From Lojkania enalia (lineage: Eukaryota > Ascomycota > Dothideomycetes > Pleosporales), in assembly GCA_010094045.1 (NCBI GenBank), contig ML986862.1:29306-45280 (forward strand): a stretch of DNA of 15,975 nucleotides. The letters are read 5' to 3'. Below are positions 9,820 through 15,975 of this stretch, piece after piece. Both the position numbers and the translations under genes were made by a program. The stretch's first letter is position 1; each line of letters begins with the position of its first letter. The notes beneath the pieces were generated by a model. It saw only the letters and a list, made by a program, of their open reading frames with translations, made no database searches and was not told where the DNA came from.

Positions 9820-10633
9820 CTTTATAGAATTACCTTTCGACTTTAAACTTAACTAAATTATATAAAGCTTATAGCAACTGAAAAGTAGACGATTATACGA
9901 TATATCCTTAACCTTAATTTACAAGGATTTACGCCGCAGCTTTATAAAGTAGTAGATATAGTAGATAAACTATTATATACGCGGGGTAAGATACCTATAA
10001 GTAAAAACTAGTCTAAAGGATTTATATCGCGTATAAATAAGCTTAAAATAGTTTTTAATCGAGTAAAGGACTATTAGAAGATATTATAAGAAGATCTAGA
10101 GGTTATTAACGCGTAGTTTAAGCTCGTATAAGAGACGGTAGCTAAGTATAGTATCTATAAAGATAATATCTATAACTTTAATAAGATAGACTTTTAGATA
10201 GATATAATTAACTTTATAAAAGTTGTTATAGGTTTAGATTACTATATAAAACCTACGCTTATTTAGCTAGGTAATTAAAAGTAGGTTATAGTAATCTAGA
10301 ACATCTATACTACTAGGTATATAACCCTACTATTTATTATCTATAAAGGACGTATCTATATCTTAGTATAGTATAAGAAGATAGATATACCGTATAACTA
10401 GAAGCTTTTAGTTTCTGAGAATAGATGGATAAATAATAAGCTTAGTTTTAAGTAGTTAAAGTACTTTAACGCGTATATAAAGACGCGTTAGATAGGGTTA
10501 TATAGGCTACTTATTCTTAATAGCTATAAGAGCCATCTAAACCAGGATTTTAAGGATTATTACCTTATATAAAAGATCCTTACCCTCTATATACTAGTAT
10601 ATTTATTATATATCCTATAGCTACTTAATATAG
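9820..10633 (+). pseudogene. Pogo/Fot1-family DDE transposase relic of transposon E, truncated
   Basis: On the plus strand the CENP-B-like DNA-binding region lies at about 9880-10070. It is followed by D-N-I-Y-N-F-N-K-I-D-F at about 10162-10192 (NFDETGF in active enzymes; Asp to Asn and Glu to Lys). Next come V-I-V-I for the WVTVI segment, a K-G-R-I segment, S-E-N-R-W, and L-I-L-N-S-Y-K-S-H at about 10510-10537 for LDGHESH, with its Asp (codon 10519-10521) now Asn. The frame reaches L-L-N-I-V, where relatives have LLQPLDVG, and is cut by B at 10634. Stops are abundant. Confidence 0.85.
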
Positions 10634-11316
10634 TATTATAATAATGCAAAGAAATTGTTCCACGAAAAGCTTTATATATAATCTTATCCTAAAGCTTTTC
10701 GCTTATCTTATCCTACCCCTAGTTCTACCCCTTTTCCCTTCCGTATATAGTTATATACTCCCTTATAAGTAGCTTAGTAGTTCTTCTATATCCTTTTATA
10801 TAAGGCCTATAGGTGTTAATAGAATTCCTAGATCCTTAATCCCCTATATACTCCTATATACCTCTAAGTAGATTTGTACTATATTTAGACCTATTATCTT
10901 ATCTATACTATTATATTATATAGAAGAACTTAATACTACTAGTAATAGCTTCTTTAATAATATCGTATCGATTATTTATTTAACTATATTTAAGTCTAAA
11001 ATATACCTAATTTAATTTAGATTATAATACTTATATACTATTATATTAAATTATTTAGTTATCTAGATAGAATTTTAAAGATTTTCTATTAACTAAAGCC
11101 TTTAGGTTTAGAATTTCCTATCCCCTATAATTAGAATTACTTTTAGAAAAGCCGCGTAGAGTGCGTCTAGGTAGAAACTTAGAGACTATTAATAACCTAT
11201 TAGAATCGGAGGTAACTACTAATATCTAACTATAATTTACCTTCTAATTTCTATACTAGAACTAATATATATATAAGTTATAGTAAGAGTAAACTTCTAT
11301 CTACGCGTGTAGAACA
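10634..11316 (+). repeat. candidate 5' LTR of copy B (inner limit uncertain)
   Basis: It starts TATTATAATAATGC (TGTTA... before RIP). The suggested end GAACA at 11312-11316 is a plausible partner of a TGTTA start but is unproven without the 3' LTR. The first 132 bp differ from copy A at 19 sites, all transitions in both directions. No promoter element can be recognised with confidence in the mutated sequence. Confidence 0.5.
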
Positions 11317-11530
11317 ACTATTACCTCTTATAGGGGGCCCTATAATAGGTAGACCCCTCTTTATAGGGCCTATAATAAAGAACCTATCTAATTTAGAGGG
11401 AAATTAGAGTAAACTAACCCTTAAAGAATAAATTATAATTTTATAAGAGAAGATTGTACGTTTAATATAATAGAGAACTATTAGTCCTAATTAACCTCTA
11501 TAAACTACTAAATCAGAACTAATAATATAT
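11317..11530 (+). other. leader between LTR and gag in copy B, with GC-rich repeated motif
   Basis: This part is much richer in G and C than its surroundings. It contains GGGCCCTATAATAGG (11336-11350) and, about 30 bp later, AGGGCCTATAATAAAG. The motif is also double in copy A (2630-2675). It has few CpA/TpG sites, which explains its survival. It could be part of the 5' untranslated region or packaging region; no primer-binding site is evident. Confidence 0.45.
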
Positions 11531-12410
11531 TAAGAAACTTTTATAACTCCCCTAGTAAGAAACTTCTTAGCTACCCTTAAGCCCCCTTAAACCTACTTTA
11601 CTAAATATATACTTAAGATCGAAAGCTTTATAGATAGTAATAAACCTATATTTAAATAATAGTAAGCCTTAATTCTAGACCGACTTAAAATTAATATAGA
11701 TTACTATTAGATAGAGCGTATATATATAGTATTAGTATAAGAATATACCTCTAATACTATAAAAGAGTATCTAGAGTTAAAATACCTAGTTAAATTAGAC
11801 TAATATTAGTTTAAGAATACTAAAGAAATAATTTTACTTCTACGATTATATTTTATTATAGATAATAAAGAGATAGAGGTATAACAGGCGTTTTAGATCC
11901 TAAAAATAAATAAGAGAGAAACGTTCCCAACTTTTAAAGCTCGCTTTATTAGTACAACTATTAGAGGATCTGTATTCTAATCTAAGTAGTTCTTCTACCT
12001 ATAGAATAAGATTCTCCCCAGCCTAAAAATACTAAACCTTAACTTTAAGCTTATATAAAAAGGCTCTTTTAACGCTATAGTTGCCTATTTAACAGCCTAT
12101 AATATAAAAAGAAGAAGTATTTCTAACCTTCTAGAATAAACTATTAGCCTATAAGTTGTAGCTAAAATAAATTTAGATTAGTACTAGAAGACTTCTAAGA
12201 GTTTATTTAAGGTAACCTATAATCTAATACTACCCTAATCTACTCTAGTATTAATACCTTATTCTACTATAATTACTCTTTAACTATCTAGTAAGACTCC
12301 TATATTTAAAAAGTATACTACTCTAGATAATTACTATAACTATAGTAAACTAGAATACTTTATAAACAAATATATAGTCCTTAAAGTATAAGAAATAGAA
12401 GTTAAATAAG
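11530..12410 (+). pseudogene. gag relic of copy B with destroyed zinc knuckle
   Basis: The plus strand holds a long recognisable coding stretch with frequent stops. It includes a capsid-like region around 11920-12110 with segments such as P-x-F-K-A-R-F and S-P-x-L-K-I-L-N-L. At 12332-12373 the frame reads YYNYSKLEYFINKY, with the exact C-x2-C-x4-H-x4-C spacing of a retroelement zinc knuckle but Tyr at all four ligand positions. Intact relatives read CYNCGKxGHFxxxC. Cys to Tyr (TGY to TAY) and His to Tyr (CAY to TAY) are the standard RIP outcomes. Start and end are approximate. Confidence 0.7.
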
Positions 12411-12780
12411 AGGAGATTAAGGAAGAAGAGTTTTTAGACGTAAGTAAGTACCACCTAGATAGTTCTCGGGTGGGAAATAGAAACGTCTAGGAAAACTCTC
12501 TATCCTAGACTTAAGTAAGTACAACTTATTAAATATTAATTTATTATATTTATTTAGAAGAAAGTACTTTTAAATTTCTACTATTCTATATTTAAAAGGT
12601 GTTAGTATATAACTAAACGCTCTTATTAATACTAGTACCTAAGGCTTTCTATTCCTTAATTCTATAATAGTTAGATTACTCTTCTAAGCTCTATATATAT
12701 TAGTATAATATTTACCCTTTAAAATTACCGTTAAAGGTTTTTAGAACTAAATCTAAACTCTAGTTAATTAGTATATCTAC
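12410..12780 (+). other. about 370 bp between gag and protease in copy B, no domain seen
   Basis: It continues the polyprotein region with purine-rich stretches (about 12405-12440, acidic/Lys codons) after the zinc knuckle. It contains no recognisable fold, RNA gene or signal. It is present colinearly in copy A at 1227-1597. Confidence 0.5.
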
Positions 12781-12967
12781 TTATACCTACGAATTAATAG
12801 GAGAACTATTTAAAACTACCTATTTATTATTATAAATCTAGGTATTTAGGATTATATTATTAGTATTAAATAGTTATATTATTTTCAACTCTAGCTAGAT
12901 ACGGATAAAAATCGGATTATATAGCCCTCTAAGTATTCTACTACTTATAATCCTTTACCGTCTCTTC
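12772..12967 (+). pseudogene. aspartic protease relic of copy B (catalytic Asp changed to Asn)
   Basis: The frame reads I-I-I-N-L-G-I-stop-D-Y-I, with the Asn codon at 12835-12837, where copy A has Asp (GAT). This matches the D-S-G-A-x-D-Y-I type active site of fungal gypsy proteases and lies between gag and RT. The single-site difference between the copies helps confirm the motif. The call depends on this short motif and on gene order. Confidence 0.55.
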
Positions 12968-13499
12968 TTATATAATTAACTTAGCTAATATATAATAAGA
13001 AGGTAGAGCTAGATATTTAGTAACGTAACGCTCTATAGGAAAAGGATTAGTATTAGTAGTCTTACAGTCTGACTATCTATTATATTAAGGGTTTATTAAG
13101 ACTACTAAAACTATATTAGTCTCTTATAACTTATAGTCTAAATAAGTTTAGAACTCTCGTACGCTTATATATAATAAAGTCCGAACCTAATCTAAAGAAA
13201 GTCTATTCTCCTATTATTACTCTTATCTTAGCTAATACTTTCTACTTTAATATAAAGAGGAAAGAGAACGAGTTTTTCTCTATATTTTTATACAAAATTG
13301 AGCGGCTAATTAAAGATAAGTAAGTCTTAGAGCTAGAAGATAAGGCTGAAAATAAAGTACTAGTAAATCTCCAATTACTATCTAAATACTATAAATATTA
13401 GAATATATTTAGTAAAACTATAGCTTATTAATTATTAGAATACTATTCTTATAATTATAAGATTATTCTTATAAAACTCCTCCCTAATAGTTATAGTTT

Positions 13500-14160
13500 A
13501 TTATATAAGTAGAATGTTAAGGAGCTAGAAGTAACTAAGAAGTATATTATAGATAATCTATAGTATAGGTATATTAAGTAGAGTTAGAGCTCCTTTATAT
13601 TTCTAATTCTTTACATCTATAAACTTAATAGTAACTTATATATCTATATAGATTATTATAAACTTAATACTCTTATTTATAAGAATATATATCTAATACT
13701 ATATATAGATAAACTCTTATTTAGACCTATTAAGGTAGTAATTTTTACTAAGTTTAATATTTGCGCGGCCTTTAATAAGATTAGAATAGACCCTAATTTT
13801 AAGGAATATACTACTTTTTAGACTTAATACAGAACCTATAAGTATAAAGTTCTACCTTTTAAATTATATAATAGTCTAGTAACTTACTAGTACTATATAA
13901 ATAACGTACTAATTAACTACCTAGATAACTTCTATATTATTTACCTAGATAATATTCTTATCTACTCCGAAGATAAGGCGATATATACTATCTATATTAA
14001 GAAAGTTCTTAAGAGATTATATTAAGTAGAGTTATAAGTTAATATTAAAAAGAGCGAATTTTATATTACCTGAACTAAATATCTTAGTTATATCCTCTTA
14101 AATAAAGGTTTTAAGGTTAACCTAGAGAAGGTAGAAGTACTATATAACTAGTAGCTACCT
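13500..14160 (+). pseudogene. reverse transcriptase relic of copy B
   Basis: The plus strand encodes the gypsy RT blocks in order: L-Y-I-Y-I-D-Y-Y-K-L-N (RLCVDYRxLN) near 13640-13675, K-N-I-Y-L-I-L (KNRYPLP), F-T-K-F-N-I near 13745-13762 (FTKLDI), A-A-F-N-K-I-R-I, Y-K-Y-K-V-L-P-F-K-L, and the active-site box YLDN at 13942-13953 followed by I-L-I-Y-S-E. The second catalytic Asp is Asn. The thumb follows with S-E-F-Y-I and L-S-Y-I-L. Stops sit at Gln/Arg/Trp positions. It is clearly a different family from element C. Confidence 0.92.
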
Positions 14161-14319
14161 ACTACTATAATAGGTGTAAAATTCTTCTTAGATTTTACTA
14201 GATTCTACTAATAGTTTATACTAGAATTCTCGCGTATTATAAAGCTAATTATTATACTATAGAGCTTTATAACCCCTTTTATATAGATTTTAGAATGTAA
14301 TATTACTTTTAAGAAATTA

Positions 14320-14790
14320 AAGTCAGCCCTATTAAGTATACCTACTTTCTACTACTTTAACCCTGCGTTAGAAATAAAAATGGAAACTAATACTTCTAAT
14401 AGAGTAGTTGTAGAAGTACTATTATAGAAATATCCCAACGGAAAATAGTACTCTATAATATTCTATAGTAAGGTTCTATTTAGTTTAGAACTAAATTAGG
14501 AGATTTATAATAAGAAACTATTCGTAATTATTACTACGTTTAAATAATAGAGGGTAAAACTTACTTTAGTAGCTACTAGGACTCTAGTATATACTAATTA
14601 TCGTTTACTCAAATATTTTATAACTATAAAGGTACTTAATACTTATTAAGTTTATTAGACTGAGGAATTAGCTTAGTATTAGTTCTAAATCGAGTACACC
14701 TTAAATAAGAATAATACTAGAATAGATATTTTTAGTTATTACGAATAAGATATAGAAAACTTAAAAGTAGTTTAAACTAATAACTAGTTA
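14320..14790 (+). pseudogene. RNase H relic of copy B
   Basis: It follows RT directly. The opening reads I-K-M-E-T-N-T-S-N-R at about 14374-14403, the counterpart of ETDASNxA; the catalytic Asp (codon 14389-14391) is Asn. It then reads Y-P-N-G-K, Y-S-I-x-F-Y-S (VAFYSRKL type), a K-K-L-F-V-I-I region (ELLAIV type), and L-V-Y-T-N-Y-R-L-L-K-Y-F (VxTDHxxLxYF type, Asp to Asn). The order and spacing are those of gypsy RNase H. Stops interrupt it. Confidence 0.85.
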
Positions 14791-15079
14791 AAAGTCCTAC
14801 TTAAACTATATTAACTTCACCCCTAAATTAATATTAAATTAGCTTAGTTCTATATTATTTAAATAATAACTTAAGCGGCTATACTAAATATTATTAAAAG
14901 CTAAAAGTAGATTATATTACTAGATTCTCTAGAGTTAATTAACATATTACTATAAGAAAACTAAGTTTTCTTCGCGTAGGAATATATACTTTTACTCTAC
15001 AAGTATTAGATAGAGAATAGACTACTCTTCTATAATAATCGCTTATATATTCTATTAGATTTAGGCCTTTATATATAAC

Positions 15080-15810
15080 TTATATAAGAGGCTTATAACT
15101 AAATATCTTCCGCATACTTAAGCGCTACTAAAACCTATTAGTTACTATTCTAGAAGTACTACTAGAAGAGTATAGAGGCTATTTATAAACGATATATACG
15201 GAATTGTATCTTATACTATAAAGCTTATCTAATATAAACCTAAACTCTAGATTTTATCTACTTACTTCTTATACTAAATTAACTAATATAGCATCTATAT
15301 ATTAACTTTAAGAATTTCTCTATAGATAAGTCCGAATATAATTAGATTATAGTAGTAATTAATCGCCTGTCTAAATAAGTAGTATCTATTTTCTACTATC
15401 GTATAATTAACGTACGGGGAATAGCCGAATTATTTATTTAATAGATATACCGCTTTAGCTATATACCTAAAACTATTATTTTAGACTAAAAACCTTAGTT
15501 TATATCTAGTTTCTAGTTCGAATTCTACTATATTTTAGGTATAAAGATTAAACTATCTACTACTTATTATAAAGAGACTAATAGATAAATAGAGATTATA
15601 AATAAGTATATTAATTAGAGACTGCGCTCTTTTATATCCTTCTATTAGAATAACTAGAGTTCTCTATTACCTATAATCGATTAAGTATAAGTAACTCTAC
15701 CCTATATAACTATTAAAATATCCCCGTATTAGATCCTATATAGATTTAAACTCTATTAGAGTTAGGATTAAAAATATTCTATTAATCCTATTACTATAAT
15801 AGATAAATTA
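15080..15810 (+). pseudogene. integrase relic of copy B
   Basis: An HHCC-like zinc-binding region ends with R-N-C-I-L-Y-Y-K at about 15205-15228, where CxxC is expected; the first Cys survives and the second is Tyr. In the catalytic core the first Asp (SVDF in relatives) appears as I-N-F-K-N-F with Asn at 15304-15306. The second Asp survives in I-I-L-D at 15484-15486, followed by F-I-S-S-F. The Glu survives at 15592-15594 in a segment corresponding to ETDGQTE. V-V-I-N-R-L-S-K matches the VVVDRLTK motif. Stops are frequent. The C-terminal part continues to the window edge. Confidence 0.85.
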
Positions 15811-15975
15811 AATTATAAGAATATCTTAGCTCTAGTAACTCGTATATATATAGCCTAGGAAACTGTAAAAGCTAATATTAAAAAGGCTTAGGATTGTATA
15901 TAATCTATTATTAACTATTATTAGTAACCGATTAATTAGTAGATTAGTAATATAGTCTACCTAAATACTAAGAAC
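15810..15975 (+). other. end of copy B pol region at window edge
   Basis: Minus-strand and plus-strand frames are stop-rich. On the plus strand a short A-W-E/K-A-N-I-K-K-A-like segment at about 15850-15890 suggests continued integrase C-terminal coding. No 3' LTR terminus (the TATTATAATAATGC word) is seen before the end. Confidence 0.5.

Larger units (their letters stand above)
9606..10633 (+). mobile_element. Fot1/Pogo-type DNA transposon E, 5' part, cut by insertion of retrotransposon B
   Basis: It starts after TA (9604-9605) inside the terminal repeat of F and runs on the plus strand, head to head with F. It ends at 10633. Up to there it matches F (both read TAATATAG), but then F continues its transposase while here the LTR of B begins. 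The rest of E should therefore lie beyond the far end of B. It is somewhat less decayed than F: GC-rich words such as AAGCCGGCTA survive in its end. Confidence 0.85.
10634..15975 (+). mobile_element. Ty3/gypsy LTR retrotransposon copy B, LTR through integrase, RIP-degraded
   Basis: The LTR terminus at 10634 is defined twice: by the end of homology between copies A and B, and by the end of homology between transposons E and F. The plus strand then gives leader, gag, protease, RT, RNase H and integrase in the Ty3/gypsy order. At 5342 bp the window ends near the end of integrase, so any chromodomain, polypurine tract, 3' LTR and target duplication are outside. All domains have stops. The insertion lies in the transposase of E, just after the codons corresponding to LLQPLDV. 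Confidence 0.92.

Noticed and set aside
11317..11345. tRNA primer-binding site directly after the candidate LTR of B
   Set aside because: No TGG-starting stretch complementary to a tRNA 3' end is visible in A or B, and RIP could have erased it. The LTR inner border is itself uncertain.
1..15975. Mitochondrial or bacterial AT-rich genome
   Set aside because: Two gypsy families and two Fot1/Pogo families are recognisable, and the low GC comes specifically from CpA/TpG loss with transition-only differences between copies. That pattern is nuclear RIP, not general AT bias.
1..15975. Short open reading frames scattered over both strands
   Set aside because: All the ones I looked at lie within or antisense to the relic transposase and retroelement domains. 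No run has an independent recognisable domain, and the stop pattern is that of mutated Gln/Trp codons.
10634..15975. Animal retrovirus or caulimovirus-like origin of the polymerase
   Set aside because: The domain order PR-RT-RNase H-IN, the absence of an envelope or movement gene in the visible part, and the surroundings of fungal Fot1-like transposons fit a fungal Ty3/gypsy retrotransposon.

Overview
The window is a stack of dead transposable elements from what is most likely a filamentous ascomycete (Pezizomycotina). I see no intact gene and no host gene. The base pattern is that of repeat-induced point mutation (RIP). TpA is everywhere and CpA/TpG are almost gone: in bases 1-600 I count only 2 TpG and 2 CpA. 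Where two copies of one element can be compared, the differences are transitions. Every recognisable coding domain carries several stop codons, mostly TAG or TAA where CAG/CAA (Gln) or TGG (Trp) would be expected. The species cannot be named from this sequence.

Layout from left to right. (1) 1-3373, minus strand: the 5' part (LTR, gag, protease, start of RT) of a Ty3/gypsy LTR retrotransposon, 'A'. (2) 3374-7825, minus strand: the RNase H, RT and upstream part of a different Ty3/gypsy element, 'C'. (3) 4637-6508: a complete Fot1/Pogo-type DNA transposon, 'D', inserted in the RT domain of C. It has long terminal inverted repeats, a TA target duplication and a minus-strand transposase relic. 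(4) 7826-9603, minus strand: a second Fot1/Pogo family, copy 'F'. (5) 9606-10633, plus strand: copy 'E' of the same family as F, head to head with it and apparently inserted in its terminal repeat. (6) 10634-15975, plus strand: 'B', a second copy of the family of A. It is inserted in the transposase of E and runs through LTR, gag, protease, RT, RNase H and integrase to the window edge.

The insertions can be ordered. C is the host of A, D and probably F; E is inside F; B is inside E. Removing D together with one TA rejoins the RT reading frame of C exactly (RLYIDYR, stop, LN), which fixes the D boundaries to the base. A and B form a 3373-bp inverted repeat (1-3373 against 10634-14006) with no net length difference.

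RIP has repeatedly struck codons for catalytic residues. The second Asp of the RT YLDD box is Asn in A, B and C. The first DDE Asp is Asn in D, E and F. All four zinc ligands of the gag knuckle are Tyr in A and B. I found no sign of a new functional system. The value of the window is as a clear record of nested transposition followed by genome defence.
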